Of a stretch of 64,000 nucleotides of DNA, positions 41,508 to 50,044 are shown in pieces. Position 1 is the first letter of the stretch, and each line of letters opens with the position of its first letter. A program made the translations under genes and the position numbers. The stretch is from an uncultured Eubacterium sp. (GTDB lineage: Bacteria; Bacillota; Clostridia; Lachnospirales; Lachnospiraceae). The notes under the pieces were generated by a model. That model worked only from the letters and a program-made list of their open reading frames with translations, made no database searches and was not told the origin of the DNA. The stretch spans positions 1 through 64,000 of the forward strand of contig CAJUHV010000016.1 in the NCBI GenBank assembly GCA_910586445.1. The letters are read 5' to 3'.

Positions 41508-41681
41508 ATAACAGAATTGATAGCAGCAAACACGGGCGAAGCTATTAAGAATTAAAAATTAAGAATATGAAATATGTTTCGTTATATAGCCAGTCGGATT
41601 GAATAAATAAAATATACAAAAAAGCCGGCCGTAGACAGAAACACACAGAATAACAATCAGATTATAGATCAGGAGGAGATT

Positions 41682-42794
41682 ATGAAACGCAGATTCGTGA
41701 AACTTGGAGCTTTATTTTGTACATTTATGATGACAATTATGGGCAGCAGCAGGGCTGCTTTTGGAGCCGCTGTTCAGGCGGGCATTAGTGCTACCCTGTC
41801 AGGATATGTATATGAGAGCGCGAATGCAAAGATTACAGAAAAGAAGAATGAGAAAAATAATGTACAGGTATCCAAAAACAGCAGGACTGTAAAGAAATTA
41901 AAGTCAGCTGATTCGTCGAGGTCTATAAAAAGTGTCAGCAAAAAAGAAGAAGACGGGACGATCTGCGGATATACGAATCTGGGAATTGCAAATGTAGACA
42001 ATTATCTGAATGTCAGGTCAGAGCCGGGCGAAAGTGCCAAGATTGTAGGCAAGCTGCCGTCCGATGCAGGATGTGAGATTTTAGATGCAAAAGATGGATG
42101 GTATCATATCCGTTCAGGAAAAGTAAGCGGATATGTAAGGAGCGACTACATTATTACAGGAGAAAAGGCTAGAAAATTAGCAGAAGAATTAAAAAAGACG
42201 GTTGCAACAGTTAATACTGTCACCGTATACATACGTGAAAAACCAAATACTGACTGCACAATTTTAACGATTGTTACAGAAGATGAAGAGCTTGAGGTCG
42301 TAAAAGAAGGCGATGAGTGGATTGAAGTCAAGCTGGACGATGAGAACGGCTTTGTCAGTGCGCAGTATGTAGATCTTTCCGAAGAATTGAAAAAAGCCAT
42401 GGTATTTACAGAGACATCCCAGCAGAGCGGAGTGTCAGACAGAAAATATTCGCTTGTGCAGACGGCGCTCAGCTATGTAGGAAACCGTTATGTCTGGGGC
42501 GGGACGAGCCTTACAAACGGTGTTGACTGTTCCGGCTTTACAATGCAGATTATGGCAAAATACGGCATTTCCCTGCCGCATTCATCCAGAGGGCAGGCAG
42601 GATACGGCAGAAGCGTGAGCACATCTGAATTACAGCCGGGAGACCTTATATTTTACGGCAGCGGCGGTACAATCAGCCATGTAGCAATTTATATTGGAAA
42701 CGGACAGATTGTCCATGCCAGCAACAGCCGCGACGGCATAAAGGTATCTAATGCGTTTTACCGTACGCCGATCTGCTGCAGACGCATGTTTTAG
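41682..42794 (+). CDS. Secreted NlpC/P60 endopeptidase with two SH3b domains
   Basis: Predicted peptidoglycan stem-peptide hydrolase. The N-terminal KRRFVKLGALFCTFMMTIMG followed by an Ala/Gly cleavage region (about 24-35) is a signal peptide. A Lys/Ser-rich linker lies at about 45-90. Two SH3b wall-binding domains follow (about 103-160, with YLNVRSEPGESAKIVG; and 175-235, with VYIREKPNTDCTI). The catalytic domain (260-370) has Cys in NGVDCSGFTMQ, His in TISHVAIYIG and His in QIVHASN. AGGAGGAG precedes the ATG. It is transcribed alone from a very strong promoter, between ribF and rpsO. Confidence 0.93.
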   Translation: MKRRFVKLGALFCTFMMTIMGSSRAAFGAAVQAGISATLSGYVYESANAKITEKKNEKNNVQVSKNSRTVKKLKSADSSRSIKSVSKKEEDGTICGYTNLGIANVDNYLNVRSEPGESAKIVGKLPSDAGCEILDAKDGWYHIRSGKVSGYVRSDYIITGEKARKLAEELKKTVATVNTVTVYIREKPNTDCTILTIVTEDEELEVVKEGDEWIEVKLDDENGFVSAQYVDLSEELKKAMVFTETSQQSGVSDRKYSLVQTALSYVGNRYVWGGTSLTNGVDCSGFTMQIMAKYGISLPHSSRGQAGYGRSVSTSELQPGDLIFYGSGGTISHVAIYIGNGQIVHASNSRDGIKVSNAFYRTPICCRRMF

Positions 42795-42803
42795 AAAAAA
42801 ATG

Positions 42804-42832
42804 TTTACAAGCAGTGTCAGATGTGATATATT
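42804..42832 (+). promoter_or_regulatory. Sigma-A promoter of rpsO
   Basis: TTTACA (42804-42809), 17 bases, TATATT (42827-42832), about 100 bases before the rpsO start. The leader may hold the S15 autoregulatory site, but I could not define it. Confidence 0.6.
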
Positions 42833-42934
42833 AGAACAGTATGAGTCAGCCCGTATTCGGTAGATGGAGTCTCCGACCTTTTACTGAGTATCATAAGATT
42901 TTTGGGCGATTATCAAATAATGGAGGACAATAAA

Positions 42935-43201
42935 ATGTTATCAAAGGAAAAGAAAGAGAAAATTATCGCAGAGTATGGCAAGAAGCCGGGAGATACTGGT
43001 TCGCCGGAAGTGCAGATCGCACTTTTGACAGAACGGATCAATGAGCTGACAGAGCATTTAAAGGTCAATCAGAAGGATCATCATTCCAGAAGAGGACTTT
43101 TGAAAATGGTCGGCCAGAGAAGGGGATTATTGGCATACCTTAAAAAGAGCGATATTGAAAGGTATCGTACTTTGATCAAGCGTTTGGGCTTGAGGAAATA
43201 A
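42935..43201 (+). CDS. rpsO: 30S ribosomal protein S15
   Basis: 88-aa primary binding protein of the 16S rRNA central domain. GGAGG (42922-42926) fixes the ATG at 42935; a longer frame starting at 42902 lacks a site. DTGSPEVQIALLTERINELTEHL and DHHSRRGLLKMVGQRRGLLAYLK are the family signature. A terminator follows, then pnp. Confidence 0.98.
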   Translation: MLSKEKKEKIIAEYGKKPGDTGSPEVQIALLTERINELTEHLKVNQKDHHSRRGLLKMVGQRRGLLAYLKKSDIERYRTLIKRLGLRK

Positions 43202-43212
43202 TTCTGTGGGAG

Positions 43213-43240
43213 AAAGGGCGGAGATTTTCCGCCCTTTTTT
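43213..43240 (+). terminator. Intrinsic terminator between rpsO and pnp
   Basis: AAAGGGCGGA (43213-43222) pairs perfectly with TCCGCCCTTT (43228-43237), followed by three more T. Confidence 0.9.
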
Positions 43241-43350
43241 AGGGTCAGGCAGTGTGTCGGCATAATGATCGTAATTGATACGGTGCATGGCATACGAAAT
43301 AGATGGTTGGGGGTGCTGCAATGGACCAATCATAATTAAGGAGAAAAAAT

Positions 43351-45456
43351 ATGTATAAAAGTTATTCTATGGAAATAGGAAACAAAACACTTACAGTGGA
43401 AATAGGCCGTGTATGTGCGCAGGCAAACGGCGCGGCATTGATGCGCTATGGAGAGACGACCGTGCTTTCTACAGCGACAGCCTCAGATAAGCCGAGAGAC
43501 GGCATTGATTTTTTTCCGCTGAGCGTAGAATATGAAGAAAAGCAGTATGCAGTGGGCAAAATACCGGGAGGATTTAATAAGCGTGAAGGAAAGGCTTCAG
43601 AAAATGCAGTCCTGACCTCGCGTGTAATTGACCGTCCGATGCGTCCGCTGTTTCCAAAAGATTACCGGAATGATGTAACATTAAATAATATGGTTATGAG
43701 CGTAGACCCGCAGTGCCGTCCAGAGATTACGGCAATGCTTGGCGCAGCGATTGCGGCCAGCATTTCAGATATACCGTTTGACGGCCCATGCGCGATGACA
43801 CAGCTCGGCATGGTGGACGGGCAGCTGATTGTAAATCCTTCCCAGCAGGAGTGGGACGAAGGCGATTTACAGCTGACGGTAGCTTCTACAATGGAAAAAG
43901 TGATCATGATCGAGGCTGGTGCAAATGAGATACCAGAAGCCAAAATGTTAGAAGCGATCTATATGGCTCATGACATTAACCAGACAATCAACGCTTTTAT
44001 TAATCAGATCACAGCAGAAGTCGGCAGGCCGAAACATGAATATACCAGCTGCGCGATACCAGAAGAAATGTTTGCAGCTATGAAAGAAATCGTAACACCA
44101 GCAGAAATGGAAGAGGCAGTATTTACAGACCAAAAGCAGGTGCGTGAAGAAAATATACGTAAGATTACTGAAAAATTCGAAGAAGCTTTTGCGGAAAACG
44201 AAGAATGGCTTGCGGTTTTGGCAGAAGCAGTCTACCAATATCAAAAAAAGACAGTACGTAAGATGATCCTAAAAGACCGCAGGAGGCCGGACGGACGCGA
44301 TATGAAGCAGATCCGCCCGCTGGCAGCAGAAGTAGACCTGATCCCCAGAGTGCATGGTTCTGCAATGTTTACCCGCGGCCAGACGCAGATCTGCGATATT
44401 GTGACGCTTGCTCCGCTTTCTGAAGTGCAGAAGGTGGATGGATTAGATGAGAATATTGTATTAAAAAGATATATGCACCATTATAATTTCCCATCCTATT
44501 CCGTAGGTGAGACAAAGCCATCCAGGGGACCGGGACGGCGTGAGATCGGGCATGGTGCACTGGCAGAAAAGGCATTGGTTCCAGTGCTGCCGTCAATAGA
44601 AGAATTTCCTTATGCGATTCGCGCAGTATCAGAAACCTTTGAGTCAAACGGCTCTACCTCAATGGCGTCTACCTGTGCCTCCTGTATGTCCTTGATGGCG
44701 GCAGGCGTTCCGATTAAAAAAATGGTGGCGGGCATATCCTGCGGCCTTGTGACAGGCGATACAGATGATGATTATGTTGTATTGACAGATATTCAGGGCC
44801 TGGAAGATTTCTTCGGGGATATGGACTTTAAAGTGACTGGAACACATGACGGCATTACGGCAATCCAGATGGATATTAAAATCCACGGCCTGACCCGTCC
44901 GATTGTAGAAGAAGCCATTGCAGCTACCAGAGAGGCAAGGCTTTATATTATGGACGAGGTAATGTCTAAGGCAATTTCAGAGCCTCGTAAGGAAGTAGCA
45001 CCTTATGCGCCAAAGATTATCCAGATCCAGATTGATCCGATGAAAATCGGAGATGTTGTCGGACAGCGCGGCAAGACGATCAACGAGATTATCGAGCGTA
45101 CCGGCGTAAAGATCGATATTACAGATGACGGTGCGGTATCCATCTGCGGTACTGACCGGGCAATGATGGACAAGGCTGTTGAGATGATCGAAATTATTAC
45201 AACCAATTTTGAGGCCGGACAGATCTTTAAGGGAAAGGTAGTCAGCATTAAAGAATTTGGGGCATTTATTGAGTTTGCGCCTGGCAAGGAAGGCATGGTA
45301 CACATTTCCAAACTGACAAAAGGAAGAATCAACCATGTAGAGGATGTGCTGACGCTTGGTGATCAGGTGACAGTCGTATGCCTCGGCAAAGACAAGATGG
45401 GGCGGATCAGCTTTAGCATGAAGGATGTGCCTAAGGCAAATGAGAATAAAAACTGA
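43351..45456 (+). CDS. pnp: Polyribonucleotide nucleotidyltransferase (PNPase)
   Basis: Phosphorolytic 3'-5' exoribonuclease of the RNA degradosome. Two RNase PH-like domains (about 10-220 and 320-545) with the conserved FFPLSVEYEEKQYAVGKIPGG-type segment in the first and GDTDDDYVVLTDIQGLEDFFGDMDFK in the second. A KH domain (about 555-615, VGQRGKTINEIIERTG) and an S1 domain (about 620-690, FKGKVVSIKEFGAFIEF) end it. The 701-aa length is normal. AAGGAG precedes the ATG. It is followed by a terminator. Confidence 0.97.
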   Translation: MYKSYSMEIGNKTLTVEIGRVCAQANGAALMRYGETTVLSTATASDKPRDGIDFFPLSVEYEEKQYAVGKIPGGFNKREGKASENAVLTSRVIDRPMRPLFPKDYRNDVTLNNMVMSVDPQCRPEITAMLGAAIAASISDIPFDGPCAMTQLGMVDGQLIVNPSQQEWDEGDLQLTVASTMEKVIMIEAGANEIPEAKMLEAIYMAHDINQTINAFINQITAEVGRPKHEYTSCAIPEEMFAAMKEIVTPAEMEEAVFTDQKQVREENIRKITEKFEEAFAENEEWLAVLAEAVYQYQKKTVRKMILKDRRRPDGRDMKQIRPLAAEVDLIPRVHGSAMFTRGQTQICDIVTLAPLSEVQKVDGLDENIVLKRYMHHYNFPSYSVGETKPSRGPGRREIGHGALAEKALVPVLPSIEEFPYAIRAVSETFESNGSTSMASTCASCMSLMAAGVPIKKMVAGISCGLVTGDTDDDYVVLTDIQGLEDFFGDMDFKVTGTHDGITAIQMDIKIHGLTRPIVEEAIAATREARLYIMDEVMSKAISEPRKEVAPYAPKIIQIQIDPMKIGDVVGQRGKTINEIIERTGVKIDITDDGAVSICGTDRAMMDKAVEMIEIITTNFEAGQIFKGKVVSIKEFGAFIEFAPGKEGMVHISKLTKGRINHVEDVLTLGDQVTVVCLGKDKMGRISFSMKDVPKANENKN

Positions 45457-45464
45457 CCTTTTGG

Positions 45465-45500
45465 AAAAGACCGCAGTGTGAGAATGCCTGTGGTCTTTTT
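45465..45500 (+). terminator. Intrinsic terminator after pnp
   Basis: AAAAGACCGCAG pairs with CTGTGGTCTTTT (one G-T pair) around an 11-base loop, followed by T. Confidence 0.88.
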
Positions 45501-46159
45501 GCCATTTACGGCCCGCTGAATACACAATTTTAAATATGGCGGTATATGCCTGGGGATAATGAGCTGTTTTAATTGATAAATAATGATATATGGTGTTTCT
45601 TGAATTGTTTAATACAAATTTATTTTTGAGAAAAACCATTACAATTTTTGAATATTTCAATCTAATTAAATCGGATATATATTTTCTGTGTTTGCAAATC
45701 TATGGCTTATATAAAGTCCTGGCTTGATCTATGCCGCTGCTGTATTAAAAGTTATAACAGGCTTGATTGCACCATAGTCCTCAAAAACCTGTTCTAATAT
45801 AGTGCCAAGCCGCATCTGCATACAAAGGCTGTACAATTTATATAAGGAAAGAACCTGTTATAAAAATAGTTATAACATCAATTTTATAAGATTAACTATC
45901 CGGTCATCACCAAAATAAATCTCTAGATCAGTCATAGGATAAGTTACAAGAATATTATAGAAAAAGAAAGCCCCATGAAGCCGTGAAAACTTATTTTATA
46001 GACAATAATTGACAATTATTCCCAAGATTAGAAAGATCTGGCAGGTCATGGTCTAAAATATACAATGTAAAATGCATTTTTCAGTAGACAAAATACTCTA
46101 TATTCATTATAATAAATTTATTCAAATATATGAAAATAAACCCAGTTCATAGAAATGAA
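45501..46159. other. 659-base AT-rich gene-free stretch
   Basis: No convincing gene is found. A 10-bp inverted repeat (TTATAACAGG at 45752-45761 and CCTGTTATAA at 45854-45863) brackets part of a short minus-strand frame ending at 45729, which reads GTILEQVFEDYGAIKPVITF and looks protein-like but has no start signal. A perfect small palindrome AATAATTG-A-CAATTATT lies near 46004-46020. The rest shows nothing I can name. It separates the pnp region from the chemosensory cluster. Confidence 0.6.
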
Positions 46160-46188
46160 TTGACATTATTCTGAAAAACAGTTAACAT
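46160..46188 (+). promoter_or_regulatory. Candidate sigma-A promoter of the chemosensory cluster
   Basis: A perfect -35 TTGACA (46160-46165), 17 bases, then TAACAT (46183-46188), a weak -10. It gives a leader of about 40 bases to the first HD-GYP gene. Confidence 0.5.
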
Positions 46189-46235
46189 TATTTATAAAAG
46201 ATTTACGATTTAGAAAAGGTCTTGAGGCATGATAT

Positions 46236-47318
46236 ATGAATAAGCAGCAGATACTGATCGTGGACGATGAGGCGATCAACCGTGAGATACTCAAAACGAT
46301 GTTTGATGAATATGACAGGCTGGAAGCAGAAAATGGCAGAGAGGCGATTGAAAAGATTGTGGGAAACCGTAATCTGGTGCTGATTCTGCTAGATATTTCC
46401 ATGCCTGTTATGTCTGGTTTTGATGTATTGGAATATATGAAGGAGCATGAGCTGTTAGACCGGATACCCGTGATCCTTATCACGGGGGAGACGGTGATTG
46501 ACAGTGAAGACAAAGCGTATACATATGGTGTGGCAGATGTGATACATAAGCCTTTTTATCCTCATATTGTGAAAAAAAGAAGCCAGAATATCATTGAACT
46601 GTATCAGAGCAAGCTCAATATGGAGCGGCGCTTAAAGGAGCAGGAAAAAGAGATCAGGGCACAGGAAAAAGAGATTCGGGAAAATAATGAGGCGATGCTT
46701 GAAGCGCTCAGCTCGATTGTAGAATCCAGAAGCCTTGAGACAGGAGAACATACAAGACGCATAAAGCAGCTGACGGGTATTATTCTAAAATACCTGACTG
46801 AGTGTTTTCCAAAGTATGGACTGACGAAAGCTGCGGCGGATCAGATCGCTGAGGCCTCTGTTCTTCATGACATTGGTAAAATCGGTATTCCAGATGCAAT
46901 TTTGTTAAAGCCCGGCCGCCTGACGCCTGAAGAATTTGAGATAATGAAAACGCATACGACGATTGGATGCGAGATGCTTGAAAAATCCTACCGCAGAAAA
47001 GACAGTGATTTTTACCGTTACAGTTATGAGATCTGCCGCCATCACCATGAGCGATGGGACGGAGGCGGATATCCTGATCATCTGGCGGGAGATGATATTC
47101 CAATCAGTGCTCAGATTGTATCTGTTGCGGATGTATACGATGCGCTGGTAAGCCCTAGGGTGTATAAGAAAGCGTTTGAAAAAGATAAAGCTTTTGATAT
47201 GATTATAAATGGAGAGTGCGGCAAGTTCTCACCGGATGTTCTGGAGTGTTTCAGGCTTGCAAAAGAAGATTTCTTCAATTGTAATTGTGAAGTGATTAAA
47301 ATCTTAAAATTTGTATGA
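46236..47318 (+). CDS. Response regulator with HD-GYP domain (RpfG-like)
   Basis: Receiver-controlled cyclic di-GMP phosphodiesterase. The receiver domain (1-122) has the acidic pair DDE, the phosphorylation Asp in LLDISMPVMSGFDVL (about 52) and Lys in HKPFYP. A coiled coil (128-150) with EQEKEIRAQEKEIRE links to the HD-GYP domain (155-350). Catalytic features are complete: GEHTRRIKQL, LHDIGKIGIPD, HTTIGCEML, HHERWDGGGYPDHL and VADVYDALVSPRVYK. The ATG at 46236 lacks a perfect site; GTCTTGAGG lies about 10 bases upstream. It is the first gene of the chemosensory cluster; the histidine kinase gene follows and is a likely partner. Confidence 0.92.
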   Translation: MNKQQILIVDDEAINREILKTMFDEYDRLEAENGREAIEKIVGNRNLVLILLDISMPVMSGFDVLEYMKEHELLDRIPVILITGETVIDSEDKAYTYGVADVIHKPFYPHIVKKRSQNIIELYQSKLNMERRLKEQEKEIRAQEKEIRENNEAMLEALSSIVESRSLETGEHTRRIKQLTGIILKYLTECFPKYGLTKAAADQIAEASVLHDIGKIGIPDAILLKPGRLTPEEFEIMKTHTTIGCEMLEKSYRRKDSDFYRYSYEICRHHHERWDGGGYPDHLAGDDIPISAQIVSVADVYDALVSPRVYKKAFEKDKAFDMIINGECGKFSPDVLECFRLAKEDFFNCNCEVIKILKFV

Positions 47319-47333
47319 CATTCAAACAAATGC

Positions 47334-47368
47334 AGGCGGCAAAGAAGCATGTTTTTTGCTGCCTTGTT
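47334..47368 (+). terminator. Possible weak terminator after the first HD-GYP gene
   Basis: AGGCGGCAAA (47334-47343) pairs with TTTGCTGCCT (47355-47364), one G-T pair, followed by TGTTTC. Read-through into the kinase gene is likely. Confidence 0.45.
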
Positions 47369-47391
47369 TCGTGTCTGGGAGGAACTATAAA

Positions 47392-48879
47392 ATGAAACAA
47401 GTGGAAGAAAAAGCGAATCACCCATTTCCAGAAGAAGTGTTTTCGGATATCCTTTCGATTGAGAAGGCATTGGAGATGGTTTTAATCTTTGACCATGCCG
47501 GTATGATTTCTTACGCGAATGCGGCTGCAAAAAAGAAGCTTGAGTTTGCGGATGACCTCTGCGGCAGGCATATCAGTGTCGTGTTTCCAAATACGTTCCG
47601 GGTATCTGGCGAGGGATTTGAGACGGATTATCAGTTTGGAGACGATACGCAGAAAATAGTGGCATACCGCAGGAATATGACCTGCTTTCCGGTTGAGGCA
47701 AGGATCGTATGCAGCGAACGAGGTACAGGTACATATGTCTGCTTTGCAAATGATATATTGGAGAAAGAATTCCTGGGCAGAGAGGTAGAACAGGTGCGCC
47801 AGGAGGCGAAGCAGGCGCTGAAAGTAAAATCCGAATTTGTTGCAAATGTGACGCATGAGCTGCGCACGCCGGCAAACGGTATTCTTGGAAACGTCAAGGA
47901 GCTGTTTGATTTTGTGACAGATGAGCGTACGCTGAAATCGCTGCGTCTGATCGAACGCTGCTGCGAGGATATGCATAAGATTATTAATAACATATTAGAT
48001 TTTTCAAAGCTGGAGGCAGGCAAATTTACATTAGAGCCGCGCAGGTTCCATTTTCGGAATATGCTTGATTATGTAAAGTCACAGCATAGCAATAAGATTA
48101 CAGAAAAAGGGCTCGGTTTTTTTATGACTGTGTCGCCGCAGGTGCCGGAATATGTGATCGGTGATGAACTGCGCGTTGTCCAGATCTTAAATAACCTGCT
48201 GTCGAATGCATTAAAGTTTACGTCTGTAGGAAAGATTACGTTAGAGGTTGTAAGGACAGCGCGGGTCGGCAGTAAAATCGAACTGTTTTTTATTGTAAAA
48301 GATACCGGTATCGGGATCGATAAGGCAGATAAGGATAAATTATTCCAGAGCTTTTCGCAGGTGGATGCTTCTATTTCTAGAAAATTCGGCGGTACAGGGC
48401 TTGGACTGAATATATGCAAGCAGCTGGTAGAATTAATGGGCGGAAAGATCGAAGTGGAGGGAGAAAAGAATAAAGGAAGTACATTTTCTTTTTCCATCTG
48501 GCTGGGTATCAGCAAAGAAGATGAAAATGCATTGTCGCAGGCAGAAGAAATGCCAGGCATGTATTCTGCTCCATTGTTAGGCGGCTCCGCTGAAGAAGAG
48601 GGAGATGATTATGGAAATATCAAAGAATATGGCACGCCTGAGAATCTGGATAATCTCAAGCGGAATCTTTCAAAGCTGATTCTGTGCGTAGAGATGGAAA
48701 ACTGGGAAAAGGCGGAAATGTTTATGGAAACAATCCGCCAGCTGACGGAAGGTGCGCCGCGTGAGGCAGGCCGTGAATTTTTAAGGCTTAAAATGGCAGT
48801 GCAGAAGGAAAACTATGACCGGGCAGTAGAACAGTTTAACAAATTGAATACATTGCTGGAGGAGAGTGTATTTGAATAG
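47392..48879 (+). CDS. Soluble PAS-type sensor histidine kinase with C-terminal helical domain
   Basis: Predicted cytosolic kinase. GGGAGGAAC lies ten bases before ATG 47392, chosen over the longer frame at 47311, which runs through a hairpin. A PAS domain (about 18-115) has EMVLIFDHAGMISYANAAA. The H-box is FVANVTHELRTPANGILGNV (about 147-166). ATPase boxes: LLSNALKFTS (N), DTGIGIDKADKDKLFQSF (G1), GGTGLGLNICKQLVELMGG (G2). About 100 more residues form a helical region (NLKRNLSKLILCVEMENWEKAE...) of unknown role, perhaps a regulator-docking domain. There are no membrane segments. It lies between two REC-HD-GYP genes, so it may phosphorylate one or both. Confidence 0.9.
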   Translation: MKQVEEKANHPFPEEVFSDILSIEKALEMVLIFDHAGMISYANAAAKKKLEFADDLCGRHISVVFPNTFRVSGEGFETDYQFGDDTQKIVAYRRNMTCFPVEARIVCSERGTGTYVCFANDILEKEFLGREVEQVRQEAKQALKVKSEFVANVTHELRTPANGILGNVKELFDFVTDERTLKSLRLIERCCEDMHKIINNILDFSKLEAGKFTLEPRRFHFRNMLDYVKSQHSNKITEKGLGFFMTVSPQVPEYVIGDELRVVQILNNLLSNALKFTSVGKITLEVVRTARVGSKIELFFIVKDTGIGIDKADKDKLFQSFSQVDASISRKFGGTGLGLNICKQLVELMGGKIEVEGEKNKGSTFSFSIWLGISKEDENALSQAEEMPGMYSAPLLGGSAEEEGDDYGNIKEYGTPENLDNLKRNLSKLILCVEMENWEKAEMFMETIRQLTEGAPREAGREFLRLKMAVQKENYDRAVEQFNKLNTLLEESVFE

Positions 48880-48910
48880 TTTTACAATATTGTAAAAGCG
48901 CGGGAAGAAA

Positions 48911-49984
48911 GTGGGTGTGTGCATGATTTATAACGATAGGGATACGGAGGGAGCCAGAATACTGATCGTAGATGATGTTGAGATGAACAGGCTGATTCTG
49001 GAGGATATCGTAAAAAACATGGGATGCGAGACTATAGTGGCAGAGGATGGGGAGCAGGCTTTAGAGCTGGCAGCAAAAAACAGGCCGCATTTGATATTAA
49101 GTGATATTTCTATGCCGGGAATGGATGGTTATGAGCTGTGTAAGGTATTAAAGGCAAATAAACGGACAAAAGATATCCCGATTATATTTATATCTGCTTA
49201 TGATGATCCGAAAGATATAGTGGTCGGACTGAAGCTTGGAGGAGAAGATTATATAACGAAGCCTTTTATTGCAGAAGTCGTGCAGGCACGCGTGTCTGTG
49301 CACCTGCATTTATATGCGGCAAAGCGTGAGCTGATGGAGATGAACCGCAGGCTTCAGATTTCAGTCGATGCACAGTTAAAGCAGATGGAGCTGGAGAAAA
49401 AAAATATTTTATATGCGCTGGCGAATATTGCAGCAAGAAACTCAGGGTGCGAACCCGGGCATGTCGAGCGGCTGCGCCACAACTGCAAGGTTCTGGCTCA
49501 GGGCATGCAGCTGTCCACTGCTTTCGAAGACAGGATTTCAGATTCATATATTGATACGATTGAACTGGCAGCTGCTCTGTGCGATATTGGAAATATCGGC
49601 ATACCAAAGGAGCTTCTGCGCAAGAGAAGCGGATTTACCGAAGAAGAGACAGAGATCATACATAATCATGCAGAGATCGGTGCAAAGCTGTTAAGTGACC
49701 TGCATGTCAATAGTGATTATAATGACTTTTTAAGCATATCTATTGATATATCGCGCTATCATCATGAAAACTGGGATGGCAGCGGGTATCCGGAAGGGCT
49801 CAAGGGGAGCCAGATTCCTGTGGCGGCGCAGATTGTCTCTATTATGGAGGCGTACTGTACGCTGACAGGGGAGAAAAAGCACGGCAGGGAAGAGGCGCTG
49901 GAAATTATGGAAAAGGATTCGGGCACAAAATTTAATCCTGTGATATTTAATATCTGCCGTAAGATCGCGCGCCAGCTGAGCTGA
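48911..49984 (+). CDS. Response regulator with degenerate HD-GYP domain
   Basis: The receiver domain (about 14-130) is intact: LIVDDVEMNRLIL, ILSDISMPGMDGYELC and TKPFIAEV. The HD-GYP domain is altered: the HD pair reads LCDIGNIGIPK, with Cys for the metal-binding His, and the usual VADVYDAL reads IMEAYCTLT. The HHENWDGSGYPEGL motif and the GHVERLRH His remain. It has probably lost phosphodiesterase activity and may act as a binding or sensor protein. GTG 48911 (with GGGAAG upstream) and the in-frame ATG 48923 are both possible starts. It is paralogous to the first gene of the cluster. Confidence 0.88.
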   Translation: MGVCMIYNDRDTEGARILIVDDVEMNRLILEDIVKNMGCETIVAEDGEQALELAAKNRPHLILSDISMPGMDGYELCKVLKANKRTKDIPIIFISAYDDPKDIVVGLKLGGEDYITKPFIAEVVQARVSVHLHLYAAKRELMEMNRRLQISVDAQLKQMELEKKNILYALANIAARNSGCEPGHVERLRHNCKVLAQGMQLSTAFEDRISDSYIDTIELAAALCDIGNIGIPKELLRKRSGFTEEETEIIHNHAEIGAKLLSDLHVNSDYNDFLSISIDISRYHHENWDGSGYPEGLKGSQIPVAAQIVSIMEAYCTLTGEKKHGREEALEIMEKDSGTKFNPVIFNICRKIARQLS

Positions 49985-50044
49985 TTAAGGTGAATTCATA
50001 TAATAATGATAAGATTATGAGCTAGTTGACTGGAGGAATATTCG

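Noticed and set aside
41508..41681. ydaO-type cyclic di-AMP riboswitch before the NlpC/P60 gene
   Set aside because: None of the conserved ydaO core sequences were recognised in the AT-rich leader.
44977..45660. A 227-aa minus-strand frame over the pnp 3' end and gap
   Set aside because: It overlaps the well-supported pnp S1 and KH domains and runs through the pnp terminator; no ribosome binding site.
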